Source: Pirellulaceae bacterium (GTDB lineage: Bacteria; Planctomycetota; Planctomycetia; Pirellulales; Pirellulaceae). Taken from it: a stretch of DNA of 64,000 nt. The notes under the pieces are model-generated. The model had not been told where the DNA came from, ran no database searches, and saw nothing but the letters and a program-made list of their open reading frames with translations. Position numbers and translations under genes: made by a program. The stretch lies in the NCBI GenBank assembly GCA_026004795.1, contig BPJV01000010.1, positions 1-64,000 of the forward strand, in the 5' to 3' direction. Shown here piece after piece: positions 15,354-28,721 of the stretch (its first letter is position 1; every line of letters starts with the position of its first letter).

Positions 15354-18069
15354 GTGGCTTATCATAGCCAATGGATCACGCCAATAGTTTCCCACCACAC
15401 GCAATCGATGCTCATCATGGCTGTACCTGAATCGAATTATGCCGTTGCGGCGATCGTAGTCCTAGGGGCGCGGATCAAGCGCTCAACATGTGTGGCGGCC
15501 ATCGCGGCTTGTATGTCGGGCGTTCATCTGCTCGGTGGTTGCCTCATCGGGGGCAACAGTATCGTGGCCGGCAGCGAGCCGCCAGCAGCAGGCTCGCCAT
15601 CGACCTCCGGCGCGGTCGATTCCACCGTGGACGAGTACCTGGTCTTACCCGCCGAATTGCGTTTGGATGGCTATGGCGCACGTGCCAATTTGCTGGTGCA
15701 ACGTGTAGAGGACGGCCGGGTGGGCGAGCAGGTCCAGCCACTGCGGGTCGAAGTCGACGATCCGGCAGTGGCCGAAATCGTTGATGGCCAAGTCGTGGCT
15801 CGGGGAAACGGTCAGACGCAGGTGGTTGTTACCGTGGAGAGCCAGCACCGTGATCGACCGCCATCTTCGTTTCAGATGCCGGTGCGAGTGTACCGTGCGT
15901 CGCAACCTATGGATGTCGAGTTCGTGGCACATGTCGAGTCGATCTTGTCCAAACGAGGCTGCAACAGCGGCGCTTGCCATGGCGCCTTGGCGGGCAAAGG
16001 AGGATTGCGGCTTTCCTTGCGCGGTTACGACCCGGTGGCGGATCACTTTGCCATTACCCGCCAGGATCGCGGCCGGCGTATTGAACCGGCGGAGCCTGGC
16101 AGGAGTTTACTGCTTACGAAACCCACGGGGGTAGTGCCGCACAAGGGGGGAGTTCGTTTGGAGTCCGATTCATCGGATTTCCAGTTGCTCGCTCGGTGGA
16201 TCGCCAAGGGGTTTCCCGGCCCCAAGGCCGATCAAGCGGTGTTGGAGGAGATTGAGGTACTGCCAGCCGAAGTGCGGTTGGCCGTGGGACAGCGGCAACA
16301 GATAGTCGTGCGCGCCCATTATGGGGATGGGCGTATCGAAGACGTCACCCAGTGGGCCAAATTCAGCTCGGCGGATGAGACCGTAGCGCGAGTCGATGCC
16401 GACGGAAAGGTATCCGTGGTCGGCCACGGCAGGGGCGCGGTGGTGGCATGGTTTGCCAGTCGCATTGCGCTGGCGCGGATCACCGTGCCTTACCAGCAGA
16501 AGGTGGTTGACGAGGAGTATGCGAGCTTCGCACCGCAAAACCTGATCGACGAAATCTTGTGGGAAGAATGGAAAACACTACGACTTTCTCCGTCTCCGCC
16601 GTGCTCCGATGCTACTTTCTTGCGCCGCGCCTGCCTGGATGCGACGGGGCGATTGCCCACCGCCGAGGAGGTGGCAGATTTCTTAGCCGATCCGGCGCCG
16701 GATAAGCGGCAGCGGCTTGTCGACCACTTGTTGGCTAGCGAAGGTTTTGTCGACTATTGGTCCTACAAGTGGTCCGACCTCTTGTTGATCAATGGTACCC
16801 CTGCTCCGCCCCGATGCGGTAAAGGCGTTTTATGGCTGGGTACGTGCGCAGGTAGAACAAAACACTCCTTGGGACCACATGGTACGGCGGATCATTCTGG
16901 CCCGGGGGGATAGCCTGGCTGATGGAGCGACGAATTTTTATGCCATTCACCAAACACCGGAAGCGATGACGGAAAACGTTTGCCAAGCGTTCATGGGGTT
17001 ATCGATCAGTTGCGCGAAATGCCATAATCATCCTCTAGAAAAATGGACCAACGACCAATACTATGCCATGGCGAACCTCTTCGCTCGCGTGCGTGCTAAA
17101 GGCTGGGGAGGCGATTCTCGCAATGGCGATGGCAAACGTACCTTGGTGGTGCTTGACCGCGGCGATTTGATTCAACCACGCACCGGTCGTGCCCCACTTC
17201 CAGCTCCGCTGGACGCGGCCCCCATCGATCCAGATGCTCCCGGCGATCGCCGCCAGTACCTGGCCGAGTGGCTGGTTAGTCCGGATAACCCCTACTTCGC
17301 CCGGGCCATTGTGAACCGCGTGTGGGCCAACTTTTTCGGCGTTGGTCTAGTGGAACCCGTCGACGACCTGCGTGCCAGCAATCCGGCGAGCAGTCCCCGC
17401 TTGCTGGACGCCCTGGCAGCCTATCTGATCGATCACGACTACGATCTCAAGGCGCTCATGCGGCTGATGATGAATTCGGCCGTGTATCAGTTGTCCAGCG
17501 AACCGCTTCCCAGCAACGAAGCGGATCATCGTTTCTATTGCCGCTACTACCCCCGCCGCCTGATGGCCGAAGTACTGCACGATGCGGTGGTCAGTGTTAC
17601 CGAGGTGCCAACCAAGTTTACCCACATCGAGTACCCAGGTGCCGATCGCCGGGCCATCGACTTTTATCCGGTCGGCACGCGAGCCATCGAGTTGTACGAT
17701 TCGGCAGTCGCCAATTACTTTTTGCAGACGTTTGGGCGGCACCAACGTCGCATCACGTGCGAATGCGAACGCAGCAACGAACCGACCGTGGTGCAGGCGC
17801 TCCATCTGAACAACGGTGACACATTAAATCAAAAACTGGCTGACCCTCAGTGTAGGATCACTCGATGGTTGGAGCACGATCTCGCATTGGAGCAAGTTGT
17901 CGATCAAGCCTACGTGCGGTGTCTCTCCCGTTGGCCAGATCCCCAGGAACGCCACCGTGTGTTAGCCGAAATGGAGCAGGCGGAGCGTGCCCAGGTTCCG
18001 CGACGGCAGTTGTACGAGGACTTGCTGTGGAGTCTAATGACCAGTCGTGAGTTTCTATTTGCTCACTGA
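15354..18069 (+). pseudogene. BIG2/DUF1549/DUF1553 planctomycete cytochrome-like protein, frameshifted
   Basis: Together the two frames encode about 904 residues, the usual size of this family. The GTG start has AGAGGA upstream. After a hydrophobic leader ending LLGGC (possible lipobox) come an immunoglobulin-like (BIG2) region, a haem-like site NSGACHGA, the DUF1549 domain (FLRRACLDATGRLPTAEEV) with a CAKCHNHP site, and DUF1553 (RAIVNRVWANFFGVGLVEPVDD). The frame changes at a C run (16798-16801). Removing one C joins SDLLLING to TLLRPDAVKAFYGW, which matches family sequence, so this is a one-base insertion or a sequencing error. These proteins are abundant in planctomycetes, often near polysaccharide and sulfatase genes, with unproven function. 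Confidence 0.85.
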
Positions 18070-18129
18070 TGATTGGCGAGATGCACGGACGTTACCACGG
18101 TGGCAGGCCACCGTACCTCGGGATCCCTC

Positions 18130-18636
18130 ATGCGAACCTTAATCTTGATGCGCCACGCCAAAAGCGACTGGTCTCAACCGGGCTTGGCCGATTACGATCG
18201 CCCGCTCAATCGACGAGGCAGAAGGGCGGCTCCGGCAATGGCCCACCTACTGGAGAAACACCACCTGCGGCCGGAAGTGATTTTAACCAGCACCGCACGT
18301 CGGACCCAGGAAACGCTCGAGTTAATGCGTGCCACAGGTTGGGCCCCCGACGCCATTGTGATCAACGAAAAACAACTTTATCTTGCATCGCCAGAGACGA
18401 TCTTGGAATGCATCAGTGCCTTGGACAATCATTGGTCCAACGCGATGGTGATGGGACATAATCCGGGGTTGGCGCAGTTGGTCCAGCGACTGGCCGGACA
18501 GGAGATGGAACTTCCCACGGCGGCAGTGGTTGTATTTAGTTGCGACGCCGAAGACTGGCCGACCGCGGGACGAGGAAGTGCGTGGAAGTTACTGCACTAT
18601 TGGAAACCTCGTGATCTCGAGCCTTCGGACGCATAG
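18130..18636 (+). CDS. sixA: SixA-like phosphohistidine phosphatase (histidine phosphatase superfamily)
   Basis: A 168-residue protein starting MRTLILMRHAKSDW. The RHAKSDW motif carries the phosphoacceptor His, STARRTQET supplies a phosphate-binding Arg, and MVMGHNPGL holds the second catalytic His. This combination and the small size match SixA, which removes phosphate from phosphohistidine on phosphotransfer proteins. The frame is open from 18073, but homology begins at the ATG at 18130. It follows the DUF1549 gene by 60 bp and precedes aroK on the same strand. The target is not evident from context. Confidence 0.85.
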   Translation: MRTLILMRHAKSDWSQPGLADYDRPLNRRGRRAAPAMAHLLEKHHLRPEVILTSTARRTQETLELMRATGWAPDAIVINEKQLYLASPETILECISALDNHWSNAMVMGHNPGLAQLVQRLAGQEMELPTAAVVVFSCDAEDWPTAGRGSAWKLLHYWKPRDLEPSDA

Positions 18637-18709
18637 CATCGGCCCCGCCTGTGTGGTATCGCAGACGGGCTCTTGGCAGCGCAATGGATGATTCAGTAGG
18701 AGGTGTCCA

Positions 18710-19240
18710 ATTTCCCCACATGTTTATTTGATCGGTTTTCGAGGGTGTGGCAAGTCGACGATCGGTCGCGCACTAGCCGACCGGCTGGGGCGAGATTTTG
18801 TCGATACTGACGATCTGATCGAACAAGAGGCAGGCAAGTCGATATCCGAGATTTTTCGAGTGGAAGGGGAGCGTGGGTTTCGTGATCGCGAGGAAAAGAT
18901 CATCGCGCGCTGCGCCCAACTCTCGCAACCAACCATCGTGGCGTTGGGAGGAGGAGCTGTCTTGCGTGCCGCCAATCGCCAGGCCATCCGCCGGTCCGGA
19001 CGCTGCGTTTGGTTACAAGCCACGGTGGCTACGCACCTGGAACGCCTAACATCGGATCCACAAAGCCGTACAAGACGACCAGCTCTTACCTCACAGACTC
19101 TGGAGAAGGAGATCGCCGTGGTGTTGCAATCGCGGGAACCGTTGTACGCCGAACTCGCCGAGAAAACCGTCAGTGTCGACCACCGCACGCCCGATGATAT
19201 CGTGTTAGAGCTTATGGATTGGCTTAACGTAAACGATTAG
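18710..19240 (+). CDS. aroK: Shikimate kinase
   Basis: A P-loop kinase of about 176 residues that phosphorylates shikimate in chorismate biosynthesis. LIGFRGCGKSTIG holds the Walker A, FVDTDDLIEQ the shikimate-binding Asp pair, FRVEGERGFRDREE the substrate-binding Arg, and VALGGGAVL the GGG motif. Near the C-terminus, REPLYAELAEKTVSVD holds the adenine-loop Arg. No ATG or GTG lies in frame upstream of the P-loop. A strong AGGAGGT at 18698-18704 is 5 nt from an ATT at 18710, which would give SPHVYLIGFRG; a TTG at 18728 is 23 nt from that SD and too far. The ATT is therefore the best start. Confidence 0.88.
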   Translation: MSPHVYLIGFRGCGKSTIGRALADRLGRDFVDTDDLIEQEAGKSISEIFRVEGERGFRDREEKIIARCAQLSQPTIVALGGGAVLRAANRQAIRRSGRCVWLQATVATHLERLTSDPQSRTRRPALTSQTLEKEIAVVLQSREPLYAELAEKTVSVDHRTPDDIVLELMDWLNVND

Positions 19241-19287
19241 GAGGACGGAACCGCGTCAACAATTCATTTCGAGGATAAGCGATTTCA

Positions 19288-20520
19288 GTGGTTGAGGCGT
19301 TCATTCAACTGCCGGAGGCATGGCGTGCGGCGATCGTAGGGCTCCTGTCCTTGATCGTCGCTCGTGGGATTAACTGGGCGATATACAACTGGGCCTATCA
19401 TCGCCGAGCGATCGGCCCGTGGGTGCCACCCCAAAGCGGTGCGCGCCGCTGGAGCGAGCATCTGCCGGTGGTGGGGTGGTGGTTGCTACGTCGGGAGTAC
19501 GCAGCATTTAGTGTCTGGACGTGGCTTCGACCGCTAAGCCTTGAACTGCTGCTACCGGTGTTCCTCACCTACTATTACCTCGCTTACACGCACGGGATCA
19601 GTTTGCCACCCGGCGTCGTGCTCGATCCTTTTATGCAGGCCCTGCACTGGCAGTTTGTCGCCCACTACGTGCTCTTCAGCCTGATGACGGTAGCGACGTT
19701 CATCGACTTCGACGAGCAATCCATTCCAGACTATGTGACGATTCCAGGGACCTGCATCGCGTTGGCCGGGGCGTTATTCGCGCCATCGTGGTACCCGATG
19801 GACGCGTTCGGTACCATTCAGGAGCTGCACGCCTGCAGTCCCCGGCGCTGGGATCCGCAACTGGATACCGTTGTCGGTTTGCGTTGGGGACTGATCATCA
19901 TTGCCGTCTGGTTCTTCGCCTTGCTGGATCGACGATGGATCGGTCGCCAAGGCATACAACGCGCGATAGTGTATTTTTTGGCGAGAATATTGCGTAGTCG
20001 CACGGTATTGTTTTCCGTGGCTATCGGCGCTGCCATCATGCTGGCGCTGACCCTCTACGGCTGGCTGGCGGCTCGACCGGGCAGGTGGACTTTCTTGCTC
20101 AGCGGCTTGTTCGGCCTGGCCTTCGCCGGAGGTGTAACCTGGGCGGTACGCATCACCGCATCGGTAGGATTGGGCGTCGAAGCGCTTGGGTTCGGTGATG
20201 TCACACTCATGGCCATGATTGGGGCATTCCTTGGTTGGCAGCCCAGTTTGCTCATTTTCTTTCTGGCACCATTGGTCGCCATCGTGTTTGTCATCGTCCG
20301 CTGGCTGCTGACCGGAGAAACGGCTACCCCCTACGGGCCCTACCTTTGCGCCGCGACCGCGTTACTGCTGCTATTCTGGAACGCGCTGTGGACGGCGTGG
20401 GCGGCGGCGGTGTTTGCCAGCTTGGGCACCGTCGTGATCGCCATTGTGATTGGTTGTGTGGCCTTGATGGGCGTGCTGCTGTGGATCTGGCGGTTGGTCA
20501 AGGAGACACTGCTGCACTAG
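19288..20520 (+). CDS. Prepilin peptidase (A24 family), type IV pilin/pseudopilin processing
   Basis: A 410-residue polytopic membrane protein from a GTG with GAGGA upstream. The two catalytic Asp motifs of A24 aspartic peptidases are present: TFIDFDEQSIPD near residues 136-147 and ALGFGDVTLMAMIGAFLGW (the GxGD motif) near 295. The N-terminal zinc-binding/methylase cytoplasmic domain with CxxC pairs is absent; in its place is a different N-terminus with TM segments. It is longer than a minimal A24 peptidase, with extra TM segments at both ends. The likely substrates are the prepilin-like DUF1559 proteins, one of which is encoded at 37793. Confidence 0.87.
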   Translation: MVEAFIQLPEAWRAAIVGLLSLIVARGINWAIYNWAYHRRAIGPWVPPQSGARRWSEHLPVVGWWLLRREYAAFSVWTWLRPLSLELLLPVFLTYYYLAYTHGISLPPGVVLDPFMQALHWQFVAHYVLFSLMTVATFIDFDEQSIPDYVTIPGTCIALAGALFAPSWYPMDAFGTIQELHACSPRRWDPQLDTVVGLRWGLIIIAVWFFALLDRRWIGRQGIQRAIVYFLARILRSRTVLFSVAIGAAIMLALTLYGWLAARPGRWTFLLSGLFGLAFAGGVTWAVRITASVGLGVEALGFGDVTLMAMIGAFLGWQPSLLIFFLAPLVAIVFVIVRWLLTGETATPYGPYLCAATALLLLFWNALWTAWAAAVFASLGTVVIAIVIGCVALMGVLLWIWRLVKETLLH

Positions 20521-20564
20521 CTCGCGCCAAGTGGTGGTAGGTTCCGTCGAAAGGGGAGCGGGAA

Positions 20565-23314
<2,750 letters not shown>

Positions 23315-23318
<4 letters not shown>

Positions 23319-24388
23319 GGCAGTGAAGATGCAGCAGCGGATGGAAGGAGAGCCTGCAGCAGCGGTTGCCGCCACTGACGCGTCCCCAGATCGTAGATTC
23401 CGAAGCCTGCGGCGAATTCCCAATACGCCCAACTCATTCCCAGCGATTCTGCCGTGCGAGCGACTTCTCGGGTCCATCGTACACGGCTATCCATCGGTGC
23501 GATGTGGTAGGCTCCAAACTCTCCCACAAAGATGGGGCGCCCGTGCTGCTTACCCCACTCCGCCGCTTTGCGCAAGTGTTCGTGCAATGCCTTAACCTCT
23601 TGGGGGGTGCCCCAAGAACGGTCCCGGATGTCACGCACCGCCGAACTCGTCCACGTCGCTCCCTGATGGGTAAACTCGAACGGTTCATACATGTGTACTG
23701 TGACAATCAAAAACGGATCATCAGGCAACTGAAGATCGCGCAAAGCGTGGACATTGTTCCAACGATCGGGCCCGACGATCACCATGCGTTCCGGAGAAAC
23801 TTGCCGGACGGCGGTCAACGCCTCTGGGAATAGACGGTTCCATTTATCAGCCGTCAAATTGCCATGCGGCTCGTTATGAAGCTCGAAGTACAGCCAATCG
23901 CCGGCGTCCTCAAAGTGTCTGGTAAGCTGTTTCCAGAGGGCGACAAATCGTGGCCGATGCGCCTCGGGGGCTTCGTCGAGCCCCTGGTAATGATGGCTGT
24001 TCAAAACAACATTCAGTCCGACTCGATGCGCTGCATCCAGGAGCTGCGTCACGCGCTCCAGGAGCTCTGATTCGATGGTGTACGGGGGCTCATTCAGCGC
24101 ATAGTCGCTCCACCGCACCGGCAACCGCACGGAGTCAAAACCCGCATCGCGTATCAACTTGAAATGCCCCTCCTCGATCCGCACTCCCCAGTCGGCTCCA
24201 CGCGGCGCTTCGAGGAAATTGCCCAGATTGATCCCTCGCCCTAACCTTTGATTCGCCGCGAAGGCACGCTCGCCCCCGCGCTGCGAGTTCGTGGATTGAC
24301 CGAAAAGGTAGGGGGTTAAAAGAATCAGGATGAGTCCCGTCAACCCCATCCGCTTCCAGCAACTCGCGACCAGCACCCTGTCCCACAT
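23315..24388 (-). CDS. Exported glycoside hydrolase family 5 (cellulase-like)
   Basis: A 357-residue protein with an N-terminal signal segment, LTGLILILLTPYLFGQ, then a GH5 barrel: RGINLGNFLEAP, GFDSVRLPVRWSDY, VLNSHHY, YFELHNEPHG (acid/base Glu in the NEP motif) near 172, and PIFVGEFGAY (nucleophile Glu) near 291. The family hydrolyses beta-glucans, mannans or xyloglucan; substrate prediction from sequence is unsafe. It is encoded alone, convergent with the GH63 gene, and overlaps its stop codon by 3 bp. It probably acts in the periplasm or outside the cell. Confidence 0.9.
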
Positions 24389-24444
24389 ACGCTTACCTCA
24401 TCGAACTGCACCCCAAAAACGCACTAGCCGCATCGACTTCTACC

Positions 24445-24465
24445 AGACCAACCCCGCATTGGTCT
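24445..24465. promoter_or_regulatory. 7-bp inverted repeat upstream of the GH5 gene
   Basis: AGACCAA and TTGGTCT flank a 7-nt spacer, 57 bp upstream of the GH5 start. This is a possible operator for the glycosidase. The rest of 24389-24773 shows no gene. Confidence 0.3.
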
Positions 24466-24773
24466 TACGGTGGTGACCCCGTAGCAGCTCACCAGTCGCA
24501 ACCGACGCAAGGTCGATGCTACCAGGGGATCTGACCATAAAACTCATCGCTACCGTGTGACGGTGGCCGGCCTGGAGATGTGGCTGGTGGCCCGGAGGGA
24601 GTCACCCGTAGCCTTTTCAGCCTAGCCCAAATAGTCGCCAAGTAGAAGCGTCCGGTTGTCCAGCAGCAATGAGCGGCGCCGCCAGGCACGGAGTTCATGC
24701 ACAATCGTACGGTCGCAAGGTAGGAACGCTGCCTTCGCCCCTTGCCCTGAGCGCTTCGTTTTCTCCCGGAAAT

Positions 24774-25586
24774 CTAGTTGCCTGAGCCAAACGGATCGCT
24801 GCCAAACGGATCGGCATTATTTCCCGATCCACCGAAGGGATCTGCCGGGGTGGAACCTGTTCCGCCAAAGGGGTCGCTACTGCTACCGCCAGGGGCATTG
24901 AACGGATCGCCTCCCACAGGCTGGCCCCCTCCGAAAGGATCTCCGGCAGTCGGTGGCGATCCTGCTTGCTCACTTCCACCGGCAGGAGCCACGGCTGCGC
25001 CGGTGGTAGCGGGCCCTGGCGAAATCTCAGCCACAGCCGGTTGGGGTTGTTCCTCCTCGACGACGACGTTGTTCGCACGCAGCCCAGCGACGGCGGGATC
25101 GGTCGGGTCGTTCTCGATGGGCTGCGGTTGGGGAAGGCTCGCCGCCTTCTTGGCCAGTTCTGCCGCCTTGGCTCGCCGAGCCTCTTCGGCTTTCTTCCGC
25201 GCCAACAGCGCTTGCAGTTTGGCTTCCCTGCGCAATTTCTCGATTTCCAACCGGACGGGACCTTGAATTCGCTCCAGCGCCTGATTGACATTCACCGCCA
25301 AGCGACCGGTCGCTTCCAACTGAGCCGCTTTGGCAAAATCGTCGCTGCCGTCTCCACCCAGGCATTCTTGAGCCAACCCGTGGTACAGATACACCCTGGG
25401 GTCCTCACTTCCCGCAGCAATCGCATCGGCTAGGACCGCTAATGCTCCTTGGCAATCTCCCGAGAAATACCGATGGACTCCTTCACCGAACAATCGAGCG
25501 GTGACCGCGTCCTGGCCGCGCAAATTGGTGATTAGCGATGTACCTGCCACCAGAATGGCAACGCACTGCAATCCTAAAAGACGCAT
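24774..25586 (-). CDS. Exported TPR-like protein with a DPFG-repeat tail
   Basis: A 270-residue protein with signal peptide LQCVAILVAGTSLITNLRGQ. Residues 30-95 resemble a degenerate tetratricopeptide pair (GVHRYFSGDCQGALAVLADAI and YLYHGLAQECLGG). Residues 110-150 are a Lys/Arg/Ala-rich probable coiled coil. The last 60 residues are low complexity with five DPFG motifs and one DPFN spaced by Gly/Ser/Ala. I do not know a function for it; DPFG tails of this sort look common in planctomycete exported proteins. It is probably monocistronic. The ATG at 25586 has GGAGGTTCTTC upstream. Confidence 0.75.
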   Translation of the reverse strand: MRLLGLQCVAILVAGTSLITNLRGQDAVTARLFGEGVHRYFSGDCQGALAVLADAIAAGSEDPRVYLYHGLAQECLGGDGSDDFAKAAQLEATGRLAVNVNQALERIQGPVRLEIEKLRREAKLQALLARKKAEEARRAKAAELAKKAASLPQPQPIENDPTDPAVAGLRANNVVVEEEQPQPAVAEISPGPATTGAAVAPAGGSEQAGSPPTAGDPFGGGQPVGGDPFNAPGGSSSDPFGGTGSTPADPFGGSGNNADPFGSDPFGSGN

Positions 25587-26447
25587 GCTGAAGAACCTCC
25601 TAACCCATGCATGAATTTAAGCTGGTAACGCCTCCCGCCCACCTGGGAGACACCGCTGTCAAAGGCGAATACAAGGCCAATAGACGAGACTTCGGGAGAA
25701 AACAGTTCCTTCGCTAACTCTTTGATGGTAGTCGCTGGCATGGGTCCAAGCAAGCGCTGGGTGGCGCGGATTGCTTCGGGTACCTAGCTCTCCGCATCAC
25801 GTTCCGTCTCACAGCGTCCCTTGGGCAAGATCCCCCGGGCCTCCATGCAGGTACGTCCGAAAACTGCGCACGACCGTGCGTTCCCACATGGAGGGGCATG
25901 GCCCAACCGTACTGTGCCCCGGACGTAGCGGTAAGAGAGAGAGCCGAAAGAGAGATCCGAATTGTTGGAGAGGCAAGCCTGCTCTGCCTGCCACGGTGAG
26001 ACTCACAGCGTCCGTAAATCGCCGGTAATCCCTTGGCTCTCTGGGCTTTGGAAACTGCCACGCCGCTCGAGGTGGCATGCCGTCCTCCACAGTGCCGCCC
26101 ACCACACGGCACAAAATAATCAGCGGAGTCGGGTGGACACCCTAAGCGGGGCCCCCTCCCTCCATGGTGCTGCGAGTAGCGAGCGAATGCCCCCAGGAGG
26201 CGACTCGAAGCAGTCTAACCATCCGGGTACGGCTGGCGTCCTGAAATTCTGGTTCTGGTATCCTCTGTTATTCTTGGCTTTTCGACTTTTGTTTCATCCG
26301 CTAGGATTTGGAGAGTCGAGTAGAGATATCGCTGGCGAGCGTGCAGGGACTTTGTCGGCCTCGACGCGTTGCGCAGCGAGCGAGTTCATGCCATTGGTGA
26401 TTTTCGGATTCTGTTCCTTTTGAAAAGCAGCAAGGGAGTACATCTGC
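25587..26447. other. Long region without a credible protein gene; contains a strong potential hairpin
   Basis: About 860 bp separate the DPFG gene from the small basic ORF. Several short frames are open on both strands but none has a plausible start, composition or family signature. At 25840-25894 the DNA can fold: CCTCCATG pairs with CATGGAGG, with an inner GCGCAC/GTGCGT hairpin at 25866-25881. An unrecognised structured RNA is possible; no tmRNA, RNase P or 6S signature was recognised. Confidence 0.4.
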
Positions 26448-26546
26448 ATGACGAAACCACATCGCAAGTTAAAGAAAGCCAATCACGGTGCACGACCTGC
26501 GAACGCGAAGGCCCGCAAGGCGAAGCGGCGTAAGGTACGAACTTAA
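26448..26546 (+). CDS. Very small, highly basic protein (32 residues)
   Basis: An ATG with GGGAG 9 nt upstream opens a 32-codon frame, MTKPHRKLKKANHGARPANA, ending AKARKAKRRKVRT. It has about 13 Lys/Arg and no acidic residue, as in nucleic-acid or ribosome-binding peptides. It is not L34 or Thx by sequence. The good SD, the non-random composition and the position 136 bp before apt argue for a real gene. I cannot name a family. Confidence 0.6.
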   Translation: MTKPHRKLKKANHGARPANAKARKAKRRKVRT

Positions 26547-26682
26547 TCGGCAAGCAGGCTGCGGTGGCGATGCCCACCGGTCGGCCTGTTGCCTTTTCAC
26601 TCGAGGAGCGTTGCTTGTTGCCCATCGGGCGATGCACGGTGTCGCGACGGCCAGGGTCCACTCGGAGAATGCTTGAGGTACG

Positions 26683-27210
26683 ATGACCACGACGCTAGAT
26701 CTAAAAAGCTTCATTCGCGACATTCCCGATTTTCCTAAGCCAGGCATCCTGTTCCGCGACATCACCCCGCTGCTGGCCAACCCGGACGCGTTTCGTGAAG
26801 CCATCGATCGTTTGCATCAACGGTACGCGGACCAGCAGATTGATGCGGTGGTAGCGGCGGAGTCCCGCGGGTTCATTTTCGGCGCGCCTCTGGCCTTGCG
26901 TTTGGGGGCGGCGTTTATTCCAGTTCGCAAGCCCGGAAAACTCCCCTTTGATACTCACCGCCATGCCTATGAACTGGAGTATGGTAGTGATGCGTTGGAG
27001 ATCCACCAGGATGCGTTGCCTCCCGGATCTCGCGTGGTCGTGGTGGATGACCTTTTGGCAACGGGGGGAACATTGGAGGCTTGCATCAAGTTGCTCGAGA
27101 ATTTCGAGGGAGTCGAAATCGTGGAGTGTGCTTTCTGCATCCACTTGACGGACCTGCAAGGAGAGAACCGCCTTGCCCCTCATCCGGTGTTTAGTTTGAT
27201 CCGATACTGA
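26683..27210 (+). CDS. apt: Adenine phosphoribosyltransferase
   Basis: 175 residues, the standard length. It converts adenine and PRPP to AMP in purine salvage in the cytoplasm. Visible features are IRDIPDFPKPGILFRDITPLL at the N-terminus, AAESRGFIFGAPLAL (adenine-binding region), RKPGKLP, and the PRPP-binding motif RVVVVDDLLATGGTLEA near residues 118-134. It is first in a plus-strand group with uvrC, which starts 30 bp downstream. Confidence 0.95.
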   Translation: MTTTLDLKSFIRDIPDFPKPGILFRDITPLLANPDAFREAIDRLHQRYADQQIDAVVAAESRGFIFGAPLALRLGAAFIPVRKPGKLPFDTHRHAYELEYGSDALEIHQDALPPGSRVVVVDDLLATGGTLEACIKLLENFEGVEIVECAFCIHLTDLQGENRLAPHPVFSLIRY

Positions 27211-27239
27211 ACTGATTAGGCTCTCGCACAGGGAAGGTT

Positions 27240-28709
<1,470 letters not shown>

Positions 28710-28721
28710 AGCGAGGGAACG

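Noticed and set aside
25962-26423. 153-codon plus-strand frame before the small basic ORF
   Set aside because: No SD or family signature; composition matches translated non-coding DNA.
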